Positions 22,626 through 35,100 of a stretch of 64,000 bases of DNA are shown in pieces; the stretch's first letter is position 1; every line of letters begins with the position of its first letter. Below the pieces are notes generated by a model. It saw nothing but the letters and a program-made list of their open reading frames with translations, made no database searches and was not told where the DNA came from. Both the position numbers and the translations under genes were made by a program. The stretch comes from Stomorhina lunata (lineage: Eukaryota > Arthropoda > Insecta > Diptera > Rhiniidae), in NCBI GenBank assembly GCA_933228675.1, contig OW121742.1:19186850-19250849 (forward strand). The letters run 5' to 3'.

Positions 22626-25146
22626 CTAAGCAGGAGTTAACTTGGCTGTTGGCTCCACCAAAGCCAATAATCCAGCCAACGAGGATATAGTACCCAAAAG
22701 GCCAACAGTGCGAGCTGACAGCTTGGTATAGCCCAATGCTGTCAATGGAATAAAGATATCACAGACATTCTTCACAGTATCGACAACAACATCTTTGTGC
22801 CATAAATCAGTTGAGGTTGGCTGCAAAGTCAAGCGTGTGTTAAAGCTGCCGGGCACAGGACGAGAGAGGCTGTTCATGCTATTTCTATGAGCAAAGATGA
22901 TGCGGGAAATTTCATACATGTCACGACACAAATTCATCATAATCGCAACTACCCAACATTTGTGAGCACAGTGAGTCCATTTCTTGATATCTAAACTCTT
23001 AAGGAGGCCAATGCGACCCAGCAATACAAAGTGATCGATAAAGAATTGTAGAGATTGTGAAATTTTTGCCATTGTCAGGGTAAGACGTAGAGCCATATCT
23101 GGATTGTTGAGGGAGTTCAAGCTGGCGTAGAAAATATCTAAGCATTTACCGAAATTCATCACTGAAACAAAAAATAGGAAATATTGATAATCAATTAAAA
23201 AAAAAAGTTCTATACAAAAGTTTCAATTTTTCAAAAAGTTTTCTATAGAAAAATTTTAGTTTCACAAAAAAATTTCGATAGAAAAATTTTCAGTTGACAA
23301 AAAATTTTCTATAGAAAAATTTTCGTTTCACAAAAAGTTTTCTATAGAAAAATTTTGGTTTCACAAAAAATTTTCTATAGAAAAACTTTCGTTTCACAAA
23401 AAAATTTCCATATAAAAATTTTCGTTTCACAAAAAATTTTCCATATAAAAATTTTCGTTTCACAAAAAATTTTCTATAGAAAAATTTTAGTTTCACAAAA
23501 AAATTTATATAGAAAAATTTTCATTTGACAAAAAATTTTCTATAGAAAAATTTTCGCTTCAGAAAAAGTTTTCTATAGAAAAATTTTCGTTTCGCAAAAA
23601 ACTTTCTATAGAAAAACTTTCGTTTCACAAAAAATATTCTATAGAAAAATTTTGGTTTCACAAAAAATTTTCTATAGAAAAATTTTCGTTTCACAAAAAA
23701 TTTTCTATAGAAAAATTTTCGTTTCACAAAAAATTTTCTATAGAAAAATTTTCGTTTCACAAAAAATTTTCTATAGAAAAATTTTCGTTTCACAAAAAAT
23801 TTTCTATAGAAAAATTTTCGTTTCACAAAAAATTTTCTATAGAAAAATTTTCGTTTCACAAAAAATTTTCTATAGAAAAATTTTCGTTTCACAAAAAATT
23901 TTCTATAGAAAAATTTTCGTTTCACAAAAAATTTTCTATAGAAAAATTTTCGTTTCACAAAAAATTTTCTATAGAAAAATTTTCGTTTCACAAAAAATTT
24001 TCTATAGAAAAATTTTCGTTTCACAAAAAATTTTCTATAGAAAAATTTTCGTTTCACAAAAAATTTTCTATAGAAAAATTTTCGTTTCACAAAAAATTTT
24101 CGTTTCACAAAAAATTTTCTATAGAAATATTTTCGTTTCACAAAAAATTTTCTATAGAAAAATTTTCGTTTCACAAAAAATTTTCTATAGAAAAATTTTC
24201 GTTTCACAAAAAATTTTCTATAGAAAAATTTTCGTTTCACAAAAAATTTTCTATAGAAAAATTTTCGTTTCACAAAAAATTTTCTATAGAAAAATTTTCG
24301 TTTCACAAAAAATTTTCTATAGAAAAATTTTCGTTTCACAAAAAATTTTCTATAGAAAAATTTTCGTTTCACAAAAAATTTTCTATAGAAAAATTTTCGT
24401 TTCACAAAAAATTTTCTATAGAAAAATTTTCGTTTCACAAAAAATTTTCTATAGAAAAATTTTCGTTTCACAAAAAATTTTCTATAGAAAAATTTTCGTT
24501 TCACAAAAAATTTTCTATAGAAAAATTTTCGTTTCACAAAAAATTTTCTATAGAAAAATTTTCGTTTCACAAAAAATTTTCTATAGAAAAATTTTCGTTT
24601 CACAAAAAATTTTCTATAGAAAAATTTTCGTTTCACAAAAAATATTCTATAGAAAAAGGTTTTCTTTAGAAAAATTTTTGTAAGCAAATTTTTTCTATAG
24701 AATTTTTTGAAATCTTTAATTTTTCGATATAATGATTCAAATTTTTAGGGTAGGGTACTTGGGAAAGTTTTAATGACACCCAAAAAACAAAAATTATGTT
24801 ATCGGTAATTTAAGGTCTATGGGTGCAGCCAAAAGTAATCCGAGTTCCGTGATTATGGAAATTTTCGTTTAAATGATATACTCACATTTACGGAATGTTC
24901 CCATAACATATTCCAAAGATTTGAGATCTTGTACCATGCCAGGACGAACATCAGCCGATTCCAAAGTATTCCATAAAGCACGTGATGAAAATTGCACCAA
25001 ACTGTAGCAAACAAATAGAAAATAGCAGGATATTCAAATTATTCCAAATAATAGGAAACCCTGAGATATTCCTTAAAAACATACCGTGCAATCTTCTCCC
25101 GACCGGCAGCTTGTTTGTTTAATGCAACCAATTTATCCATATTCAT
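22626..25146 (-). CDS. Pex11: Peroxisomal membrane protein 11, PEX11B type, three exons
   Basis: PEX11 proteins remodel the peroxisomal membrane, driving elongation and division. The gene is join(22626-23161, 24886-25001, 25085-25146) on the minus strand: 237 residues, close to the usual 235-260. Introns have GT-AG ends, including donor GTGAGT at 24885. Joining exons gives continuous family sequence: NKQAAGREKIAR (exon 1), FSSRALWNTLES and KSLEYVMGTFRK (exon 2), then MNFGKCLDIFYASL. A conserved CWVVAIMMNLCRDMYEI block lies at about residues 128-144, VKNVCDIFIPL near 190-200, and a C-terminal hydrophobic segment (TVGLLGTISSLAGLLALV) at about 211-228. The first ATG (25146, A at -3) is used here. 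A second in-frame ATG at 25140 gives MDKLV, closer to the family start, and would yield 235 residues. No stop or frameshift is present, so the gene looks intact. Intron 2 is inflated by a 33-bp minisatellite. Confidence 0.94.
23162..24885 (-). other. Pex11 intron 2, 1.7 kb, minisatellite-filled
   Basis: GT at 24885-24884 and TTTCAG at the 3' end (AG at 23163-23162). Nearly 1.5 kb of the 1,724 bp is the 33-bp array. The only non-repeat parts are about 170 bp after the donor and about 50 bp before the acceptor. Intron 1 of the same gene is only 83 bp, so this size reflects array growth. Confidence 0.88.
23213..24712 (+). repeat. 33-bp minisatellite (CGTTTCAC linker) in Pex11 intron 2
   Basis: About 45 copies of a 33-bp unit: ATTTTCTATAGAAAAATTTT, then CGTTTCACAAAAA. 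Copies from about 23650 to 24640 are nearly identical, while the outer copies on both sides vary. One deletion product at about 24090-24110 fuses two CGTTTCAC words. Because 33 is divisible by three and the unit has no stop in several frames, it creates long spurious ORFs on both strands with an 11-residue period (KFFYRKFFVKR on the minus strand, VSQKIFYRKIF on the plus strand). These are not proteins. Confidence 0.95.
24886..25001 (-). CDS. Pex11: Pex11 exon 2
   Basis: 116 bp encoding the end of Arg, then LVQFSSRALWNTLESADVRP through GTFRK and one base of the next codon. The donor is GTGAGT. Exon 3 resumes with TG to make Leu, followed by MNFGKC, in the correct frame. Confidence 0.9.
25085..25146 (-). 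CDS. Pex11: Pex11 exon 1 (coding part)
   Basis: Encodes the N terminus through GREKIA plus two bases of the next Arg codon. The donor GT is at 25084-25083. The 83-bp intron 1 ends in CTACAG (AG at 25003-25002). Intron phase 2 matches exon 2. Confidence 0.88.
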
Positions 25147-25845
25147 TTTTTTTTTTATTAATTTATTATTTATCAAAAACTTTGCAATTCGCTTGAATTG
25201 TCTTGTCGATATGCTTAGAAAGCTGTTAACTTAATAATACCTTTAACTCTAATTACAATTAAATTTATATTAATTTATGGCCCAAGAAAACGACATAGAT
25301 AAGATTTTTAAATGATAACAATTGGGTAGCGATGTTGCACCCACATAAGCGTTTTATAGAGATAACAATTTTTGTTAATAGATAATCAAATAACCGTGAG
25401 TAACCTACTCACGCTTCTCAAAAAACTCTTCAAAAATATGGTCTATTTCTTTTCTTTTTTGGTTTCTATGTATCTAATATCTTTTGCCTTTGGGTGTGCT
25501 TATTCCGCATAAAGAAACTCATATCCCCTACCTGTTTTTCATCAAACTTTCTTAAACTTTACACCCCTATTAGTTCTTCAGGAATTTTGGGTTTGTGCAG
25601 AATTTTTAAAAGTTTACTCATTTTATTATAAAGTTTAAGTTTATGCCAAAAAATAAATATTTCTGTGGATTTGGTTTTACTCTCATACTTTACTTTCTTC
25701 CATTTTTGACCCTCCCACAGTGGGTTCAATAGAATTTAAAGCGAAAATTTATTCACAGAAGTCTTATCTCTTCAAAATTTAATATCAATAACTCACCAAT
25801 ACATGCACGTTTTTCGCACAAATGGAACTCATTTCACAATTTTAT
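25147..25845. other. Pex11 upstream region
   Basis: Should contain the Pex11 promoter and 5' UTR. A CGATA word (25207-25211) about 60 bp upstream of the start codon resembles the core of DRE/BEAF-type sites of fly housekeeping promoters. That is suggestive only. No other gene is seen before the next array begins near 25846. Confidence 0.4.
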
Positions 25846-28276
25846 TTTTTATAGAAAAATATTCATCTGAAATTTTTTTATAGATAAATTTTTTTATGAA
25901 TTTTTTTATAGAAAACTTCTCATATGAAATTTTGTTGTAGAAAAATTTTTATACAAAATTTCTCTGTATAGAAAAATTTTCATACGAAATTTTTTATAAA
26001 AAAATTTTCATATGAAATTTTTTTTTAGAAAAATTTTCATGTGAAATTCTTTTATAGAAAAATTTTCATGTGAAATTTTTTTATAGAAAAATTTTCATAC
26101 AAAAGTTTTTTTATAGAAATATTTTCACATGAATGTTTTTTTTTATAGAAAAATTTTCATATGAAATTTTTTTATAGAAACATTTTTATATGAAATTTTT
26201 TTATAGAAAAATTTTCGTATGCAATTTTTTATAGAAAAAATTTCATGTGAAATTTTTTCATTGAAAAATTTTCAAATAAAATTTTTTCATAGAAAATTTT
26301 TATTTGAAATTTTTGTATAGAAAAATTTTCATATGAAATTTTTTTATAGAAAAATTTTCATGTGAAATTTTTTTATAGAAAAATGTTCATACAAACGTTT
26401 CTTTATAGAAATATTTTCATATGAAAGTTTTTTTTTATGGACAAATTTTCATATGAAATTTTTTTATAGAAACACTTTTATATGAAATTTTTTATAGAAA
26501 AATTTTCATATGATATTCTTTTATGGAAAAATCTTTATATGAAATTTTTTTATAGAAAAATTTTCATATGCAATTTTTTATAGAAAAATTTTCATATGCA
26601 ATTTTTTATAGAAAAAATTTCATGAGAAATTTTTTCATTGAAAAATTGTCAAATAAAATTTTTTCATAGAAAAATTTTCATTTTAAATTTTTTTTATAGA
26701 AAAATTTTCATATGAAATTTTTTTTATAAAAAAATTTTCATATGATTTTTTTATAGAAAATTTCCACATAACATCTTTTCTTAGAAAAACCTTTTTTTTA
26801 AACATAATTTTTTTAAAGAAAAATTTTCATATTTTTTATAGAAAAATTTTCATAGGAAATTTTTTTATCGAAAAATTATTATATGAAACATTTTTATAGA
26901 AAAATTTTAGTACACTATTTTTTGATAGAAAAATATTTATTTGACATTTTTTAATGGAAAACTTTCATCAATTTTTTTTTTTTTTTCATCAAAGAAATTT
27001 TATATGTGTTTTTTAAAGAAAAATTTTCATACGAAAATTTTTTATAAAAAATGTTCATATGAAATTTTTTTATAGAAAAATTTTCATATGAAATTTTTTT
27101 ATAGGAAAACTTTCATATGAAATTTTTTTATAGAAAAATTTTCATATGATTTGTTTTTTTCTAGAACATTTTTTCATAGAAAAACTTTCATATGAAACTT
27201 TTATATGTATAAAAAATTTCATATGAAATATTTTTATAGAAAAATTTTCATATGAAATTTTTTTATAGAAAAATTTTCAAATGAAATTTTTTTATAGAAA
27301 AATTTTCATATGAAATTTTTTTATAGAAAAATTTTCATATGAAATTTTCTTATAGAAAAATTTTCATATGATATTTTTTATAGAAAAAATTTCATAAGAA
27401 ATTTTTTCATAGAAAATTTTTCAAATAAAATTGTTTATAGAAAACTTCTCATATGAAATGTTTTATAGAAAAATTTTCGTATGAAATTTTTTTTATAGAA
27501 AAATTTTCATATGAATTTTTTTATAGAAAAATTTTCATACGAAAGGTTTTTTTTAGAAAAATCTTCATATAAAAGTTTTGTTATAGAAAAATTTGCATAT
27601 GAAATTTTTTTATAGAAAAATTTCATCCGAAAGTTTCTTTATAGAAAAAATTTCATATGAAAGTTTTTTTTATAGAAAAAATCTTATATGAAAGTTTTTT
27701 TTATAGAAAACATTTCATATGAAAGTTTTTTTATAGAAAAAATTTCATATGAAATTTTTTCATAGTAAACTTCTCATATGAAATGTTTTATAGAAAAATT
27801 TTCATATGAAATTTTTCTATAGAAAAATTTTCATATGAAATTTTTTTAATGGAAATTTTTAATATGAAATTCTTTTATAGAAAAATTTTCATATGAAATT
27901 TTTTTCTAGAAAAATTTTCAAATGAAATTTTTTTATAGAAAAATTTTCATATGAAATTTTTTTCTAGAAAAATTTTCAAATGAAATTTTTTTATAGAAAA
28001 ATTTTCATCCGAAAGTTTCTTTATAGAAAAAATTTCATATGAAAGTTTTTTTATAGAAAAAATTGTATATGAAAGTTTTTTTTATAGAAAACATTTTATA
28101 TGAAAGTTTTTTTATAGAAAAAATTTCATATGAAATTTTTTTATAGAAAAATTTTCATGTAAATTTTTTTTTATAGAAAAATTTTCATTCGAAATTTTTT
28201 CATAGTAAACTTCTCATATGAAATGTTTTATAGAAAAATTTTCATATGAAATTTTTTTATAAAAAAATTTTCATTT
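25846..28276 (+). repeat. 29-bp minisatellite, CATATG family, upstream of Pex11 (left part)
   Basis: About 80 copies of the TTTTTTATAGAAAAATTTTCATATGAAA unit, more diverged than the array at 20632. Variants include CATGTG, CATACG and GAAAGT. Several sub-blocks are repeated: the series around 26020-26310 is echoed at about 26330-26680, and the series around 27600-27790 at about 28005-28210. It runs straight up to the left arm of the perfect hairpin at 28277. Confidence 0.92.
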
Positions 28277-28733
28277 AAAAAGAAGTGTATTTGCATTTGA
28301 TCCCAAACCTGTTACATTTATTTATTAATGTAACAGATCAATTTATTGATAAAAAGCCAAAAAATGTTTGCGGAGAAACTAAATTCCTCGACGCGTTTCG
28401 ATGGTTGGTTAAGCCATCTCTTCAGGAGGATTATCCCCAATTTAGACAGATCGAAAACCTCGCATTATTACTAAATTTACAAACGCTTTTACTTTTGGTT
28501 TATGAACATAATTCTTAATAGTTATGTTTGTAAATTTAGTAATAATGCGAGGTTTTCGATCTGTCTAAATTGGGGATAATCCTCCTGAAGAGATGGCTTA
28601 ACCAACCATCGAAACGCGTCGAGGAATTTAGTTTCTCCGCAAACATTTTTTGGCTTTTTATCAATAAATTGATCTGTTACATTAATAAATAAATGTAACA
28701 GGTTTGGGATCAAATGCAAATACACTTCTTTTT
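28277..28733. repeat. Perfect 208-bp inverted repeat with 41-bp loop (hairpin locus)
   Basis: The left arm 28277-28484 and right arm 28526-28733 are exact reverse complements over 208 bp by direct reading. The loop is 28485-28525. The arms are much richer in G+C and more complex than the surrounding array; each encodes the same open frame beginning MYLHLIPNLLHLFINV and including KFLDAFRWLVKPS. In the left arm this frame continues through the loop to a stop at 28518, so the left arm plus loop may be the original sequence and the right arm the copy. I do not recognise the protein. Perfect identity implies a very recent inverted duplication, ongoing gene conversion, selection for pairing, or an assembly artefact. 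If transcribed it would form a long double-stranded RNA like fly hairpin-RNA siRNA precursors. Confidence 0.9.
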
Positions 28734-28767
28734 GAATAATATTTACATCCCGACTATTATGTTATTT
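28734..28767. other. Short non-array flank right of the hairpin
   Basis: About 34 bp (GAATAATATTTACATCCCGA and on) that belongs neither to the arms nor to the array. There is no counterpart on the left side, where the array abuts the arm. It is probably more of the sequence from which the right arm was derived. Confidence 0.5.
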
Positions 28768-30055
28768 TTTGAGAAAAATTTTCATATGAAATTTTTTTAT
28801 AGAAAAATTTTCATATGAAATTTTTTTATAGAAAAATTTTCATATCAAATTTTTTTATAGAAAAATTTTTATATGAAATTTTTTTATAGAAAAATTTACG
28901 TATGAAATTTTTTTATAGAAAAATTTACGTATGAAATTTTTTTATAGAAAAATTTACGTATGAAATTTTTTATAGAAAAATTTACGTATGAAATTTTTTT
29001 ATAGAAAAATTTACGTATGAAATTTTTTTATAGAAAATTTTTCATATAAAAATTTTTTATAGAAAAATTTTTATATGAATGTTTTTTTATAGAAAAATTT
29101 TCATATGAAAGTTTTTTTGTAGAAAAATGTTCATATGAAAGTTTTTTTATAGAAAAATTTCCATATGAATGTTTTTTATAGAAAAATTTTCTAATAAAAT
29201 TTTTTTGTTTAAAAATTTTCATAGGAAAGTTTTTTATAAAAAAAATTTTCTTATACATTTTTTTTTATAGAAAAATTTTCAAATGAATTTTTTTCATAGA
29301 AAACTTCTCATATGAAATGTTTTATAGAAAAATTTTGATACGAAATTTTTTTATAGAAAAATTTTCATATGAAATTATTTTATAGGAAAGTTTTCATATG
29401 AAATTTTTTTATAGAAAAATTTGTATATGATTTTTTTTTTATACAAAAGCTTTCATATGACTTTTTTTATAGAAAAATTTTCATACGAATTTTTGTTATT
29501 GAAAAACTTTCATATTAACATTTTATTCATAGAAACATTTTCATATGAAAGTTATTTTATAGAAAAATTTTCTTATGAAAGTTTTTTTATAGAAAAATTT
29601 TCATCTAAAATTTTTTTTTATAGAAAAATTTTCATATGAAATTTTTTTATTCAAAAATTTTCATATGAAATTTCTTTATAGAAAAATTTTCATATGATAT
29701 TTTTTATAAAAAATTTTTATTTTAAATTTTTTATAAAAAATTTTTATTTTAAATTTTTTGATAGAAAAATTTTCATATGAAATTTTTTGATAAAAAAATT
29801 TTCTATAAAATTTTTGATAAAAAAATGTTCTATAATTTTCTATAATTTCATATAAAAAATTTTCATATGAAGTTTTTTGATTTAAAAGTTCATATGAAAG
29901 CTTTTTTAAAGAAAAATTTTCATATGAAATTTTTTTATAGAAAAATTTTCATATGAAATTTTTTTATAAAAAATTTTTATTTTAAATTTTTTTTATAGAA
30001 AATTTTCATTTACAATTTTTTTATAGAAAAATTTTCATATGAATTTTTTTTTGAT
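28768..30055 (+). repeat. 29-bp minisatellite, CATATG family (right part)
   Basis: Continuation of the array interrupted by the hairpin. It includes a run of five units with ACGTATG (about 28900-29025), showing local amplification, and decays after about 29690. ORFs at 29028-29258 and 29421-29639 are translated repeat. Confidence 0.92.
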
Positions 30056-31871
30056 AATTTGAATTTTCTGTATATAGAAATTTTAATATCAATTTTTAAA
30101 TACAAAAAAGTGCTTGTATGTAAATTTTTTTTCCCCAAAAATTTTTAATTTTACCAAATGAACACAGAAAACATTTTCAAGTATTGGCAATATGTTTACA
30201 ATTCTTTTTTTTTTTTTTGTCTTTTTCATTATTTTCAATTGTCACCCTGACATATGACACCAAACCTACTAAAAGAACTACAAATACAAAAATACAAAAT
30301 CTTGGAATTAAATAACAATTGACATACAAATTCTGTTTGAAAAATTGTTAACAATTTTGCAACCTAAAAACCAAATATTCCAGCAACTTTTTATAATGTT
30401 TCTTTTTTTGTTGGTACGGAATCTATGGAATACTTAACGAATTAACACTAAATGATTTATTTCATTAAAGATTTGTGGTCGTATTTTTCTATGGCCAAAG
30501 TTTGTTTTTTGTATTTTATTACTTGTTATATTGTTCTATTGCCGCAGCAGCAAAATAAAATAAATGGAAATAAAATTAATAGTGATTTTTCAAAGTGACA
30601 TTTTGACTATTGTCAAGATCAAATCAACACAAGACAATAATAACAGAAACAGAAAACAATAAAAAGCGGCTCGTTTTATTTGAAAAATCTATAAACCTTA
30701 AGTAGACTAATTTTAATTGGTTTGAAAGAGATTTATTTTTTTTTTTAAATTTTACATTTTCTGCGTGAGTTTTAGCAAAAAAGTTTTATAAATAAAACAA
30801 TAAACTTTAAACCAAGAGTTAACATTAAAACCTTGGCCCATTTTAAAACATAAATCAAGAACTTTGAAAATATTTTATTTTATTTTGATTCTTTTTCGAT
30901 TATCTTTAAACTAAATATAAACTTGACCTCCGGTTTATTAAACTTTTGTCAATGTTTTATTCTGTCAATGTTTTATTCCGAGTTTGTGACTCATTTTTAA
31001 GTGTTGCTTTGCCAAAAACCTCAAATGAATAAGAAAAAAGGTTTGTTGCTTGAATCTTTTGTTTTGCCAAAAGGTGATTTTTATTTTATTGGGGGTTTAT
31101 GGTGATAAATGTTGGTTTTCAAAATTTACAATTATTTAATGTCATTAGATTAATATTGTAAATTATGTTTGTGATCTTTTTTAAATGTTTTAAACAAATA
31201 AATAAATTTTTATAAATGTCAACTACTCTCAAAATTGGGAGCTAAAAAGAGGCTGCATCATCATGATGAGCATGTATTAAATAATTTGACCGGAAATTGG
31301 CAATAAATCAATTTTAAAGAAAAAAACTTTGAAATTTTTTTAAAATTTTGATATAAAAAATTTTGTGTGACAAAAACTTCATTAAAAAAATTTATCAAAA
31401 AATTTCATTATTTTTTTAGAAAAAAAACTATAGCGGTAGAGAAAACAAGTTTGTTCACTGATTTTTATTAATAATTTTTTTATAAAAAACATATATATTT
31501 TCAGCCTACGCTTAAAAGAGTCTCCAAAAAACCAAATCAACTGAATGATGGGAAAATCTAAGAAAATTTACAAATTTCCCAGAATGAAATCAAGAGACAA
31601 AAACTAAGTCGCATACAATAAAAAAAGGTTAAAAGTCGAACATTTTCTAGTTCCACTTCTAGAAGATGCGTTAATCCTTAACATTTTTTTCCCAGTTTTA
31701 CTAGATCATTCATAATAATCTCAATAACAGCAAAAACTACATACAACCAGCAACAAATATCAAAAAAGAAAGAAAAACCCAAAAGAGAATGACCATTTAA
31801 CCCTTTTGTGGCCATTATTGCAAAAAGACAACCTTCCACTTATATGATGCAAATGTTCTTGGTTATTAGGT
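30056..31871. other. Unique spacer between oppositely oriented arrays
   Basis: No gene recognised. A tandem duplication of about 17 bp (TGTCAATGTTTTATTC) lies at about 30947-30980. A partial copy of the dispersed motif lies at 31045-31064. A short decayed array-like patch is at about 31320-31440. Confidence 0.4.
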
Positions 31872-32110
31872 TTTTCTATAGAAAAATTTTATATTGAAAA
31901 TATTCTAAAGAAAAATTTTTTATATCAAAAATTTTCCATTGAATAATTTTATAAAAAAAATTTAATAAAAAATTTTCAATTAAAAATTTTCATAGAAAAA
32001 TTTAATACTGAAAATTTTCTATAGAAAACTTTTATATTGAAAATTTTCTATAGAAAAGTTCTATATTGTAAATTTTCTATAAAAAAAAATTTATATTGAA
32101 AATTTTCTAT
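31872..32110 (+). repeat. 29-bp minisatellite, TATATTG linker family (left remnant)
   Basis: About eight diverged copies of CTATAGAAAAATTTTATATTG plus AAAATTTT, the family that reappears at 35936-37016 on the far side of the inverted CATATG array. Confidence 0.85.
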
Positions 32111-35100
32111 GAAATTTAAAAAAAAATTTCACATGAATTTTTTGTATACATACAAAATTTTAACATGAAAATTTTTCTATAAAAAATTGCATACGAAAAT
32201 TTTTCTATAAAAAAAATTTCATATAAAAATTTTTCCCTACAGAAATTTCATATGAAAATTTTTCTATAAAAAAATTTCATATGAAAAATTTTATCACAAA
32301 AATTTCATATGAAAATTTTTCTATCAAAATATTTAAAATGAAAATTTTTCTATAAAAAAAATTTTTTTATAAAAAAATTTCATATAAAAATTTTTCTATA
32401 AAAAAATTTCATATGAAAATTTTTCTATAAAAAATTTCATATGAAAATTTTTCAATAAAAAAATTTCACATGAAAATTTTTCTATAAAAAAATTTCATAT
32501 CAACATTTTTCTATCAAAATATTTTATATGAAAATTTTTCTGTAAAAAATTTTATATGAAAATTTTTCTGTAAAAAATTTTATATGAAAATTTTTCTGTA
32601 AAAAATTTTATATGAAAATGTTTCTGTAAAAAATTTCATATGAAAATTTTTCTATAAAAAAAATTTCATATGAAAATTTTTCTATAAAAAAATTTCATAT
32701 GAAAATTTTTCTATAAAAAAAATTTCATATGAAAATTTTTCTATAAAAAAATTTCATATGAAAATTTTTCTATAAAAAAATTTCATATGAAAATTTTTCT
32801 AAAAAAAATTTCATATGAAAATTTTTCTAAAAAAAATTTCATATGAAAATTTTTCTAAAAAAAAATTTCATAGAAAATTTTTCTATAAAAAAATTTCATA
32901 TGAAAATTTTTCTATAAAAAATTTCATATGAAAATTTTTCTATAAAAAAATTTAATATGAAAATTTTTCCATAAAAAAATTTCATATGAAAATTTTTCTA
33001 TAAAAAAATTTCATATAAAAATTTTTCTATAAAAAAATTTCATATGAAAATTTTTCTATAAAAAAATTTCATATGAAAATTTTTCTATAAAAAAATTTCA
33101 TATGAAAATTTTTCTATAAAAAAATTTCATATAAAAATTTTTCTATAAAAAAATTTCATATGAAAATTTTTCTATAAAAAAATTTCATATGAAAATTTTT
33201 CTATAAAAAAATGTCATATAAAAATTTTTCTATAAAAAAATTTCATATGAAAATTTTTCTATAAAAAAATTTCATATGAAAATTTTTCTATAAAAAAATT
33301 TCATATGAAAATTTTTCTATAAAAAAATTTAAAATAAAAATTTTTCTATAAAAAAATTTCTATAAAAATGTTTTTATAAAAAAATTTTATATGAAAATTC
33401 TTTTATAAAAAAATTTCATATGAAAATTTTTCTATAAAAAAATTTCATATGAAAATTTTTCTATAAAAAATTTCATATGAAAAATTTTTTATAAAAAAAT
33501 TTCATATGAAAATTTTTCTATAAAAAAATTTCATATCAAAATTTTTCTATCAAAATATTTTATATGAAAATTTTTCTGTAAAAAATTTTATATGAAAATT
33601 TTTCTGTAAAAAATTTTATATGAAAATTTTTCTGTAAAAAAATTTTATGAAAATTTTTCTGTAAAAAATTTTATATGAAAATGTTTCTGTAAAAAATTTC
33701 ATATGAAAATTTTTCTATAAAAAAAATTTCATATGAAAATTTTTCTATAAAAAAATTTCATATGAAAATTTTTCTATAAAAAAATTTCATATGAAAATTT
33801 TCTATAAAAAAATTTCATATGAAAATTTTTCTATAAAAAAAATTTCATATGAAAATTTTTCTATAAAAAAATTTCATAAGAAAATTTTTCTATAAAAAAT
33901 TTCATATGAAAATTTTTCTATAAAAAAATTTCATATGAAAATTTTTCTAAAAAAAATTTCATATGAAAATTTTTCTAAAAAAAATTTCATATGAAAATTT
34001 TTCTAAAAAAAAATTTCATATGAAAATTTTTCTATAAAAAAATTTCATATGAAAATTTTTCTATAAAAAAATTTCATATGAAAATTTTTCTATAAAAAAA
34101 TTTCATATGAAAATTTTTCTATAAAAAAATTTCATATGAAAATTTTTCTATAAAAAAATTTCATATAAAAATTTTTCTATAAAAAAATTTCATATGAAAA
34201 TTTTTCTATAAAAAAATTTCATATGAAAAATTTTCTCACAAAAATTTCATATGAAAATTTTTCTATAAAAATATTTAAAATGAAAATTTTTCTATAAAAA
34301 AATTTTTTTATAAAAAAATTTCATATAAAAATTTTTCTATAAAAAAATTTCATATGAAAATTTTTCTATAAAAAATTTCATATGAAAATTTTTCAATAAA
34401 ATAATTTCACATGAAAATTTTTCTATAAAAAAATTTCATATCAAAATTTTTCTATCAAAATATTTTATATGAAAATTTTTCTGTAAAAAATTTTATATGA
34501 AAATTTTTCTGTAAAAAATTTTATATGAAAATTTTTCTGTAAAAAATTTTATATGAAAATGTTTCTGTAAAAAATTTCATATGAAAATTTTTCTATAAAA
34601 AAAATTTCATATGAAAATTTTTCTATAAAAAAATTTCATATGAAAATTTTTCTATAAAAAAAATTTCATATGAAATATAAAAAAATTTCATATGAAAATT
34701 TTTCTATAAAAAAATTTCATATAAAAATTTTTCTATAAAAAAATTTCATATTAAAATTTTTCTATAAAAAAATTTCATATGAAAATTTTTCTATAAAAAA
34801 ATGTCATATAAAAATTTTTCTATAAAAAAATTTCATATGAAAATTTTTCTATAAAAAAATTTCATATGAAAATTTTTTCATATGAAAATTTTTCTATAAA
34901 AAAATTTCATATGAAAATTTTTCTATAAAAAAATTTCATATGAAAATTTTTCTATAAAAAAATTTAAAATAAAAATTTTTCTATAAAAAAATTTAAAATA
35001 AAAATTTTTCTATAAAAAAATTTCTATAAAAATGTTTTTATAAAAAAATTTTATATGAAAATTCTTTTATAAAAAAATTTCATATGAAAATTTTTCTATA

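Noticed and set aside
23521..24687. 388-codon minus-strand ORF (and a 343-codon plus-strand partner) with 11-residue repeats
   Set aside because: Both are translations of the stop-free 33-bp minisatellite inside Pex11 intron 2. Splice sites and the flanking exons explain the locus, and both strands are open only because 33 is a multiple of three.
28285..28518. The 77-codon ORF in the hairpin arm as a protein-coding gene
   Set aside because: It has no recognisable domain and is duplicated in perfect inverted form within a repeat array. A fragment of another gene or element is more likely than an independent gene, so it is described under the hairpin instead.
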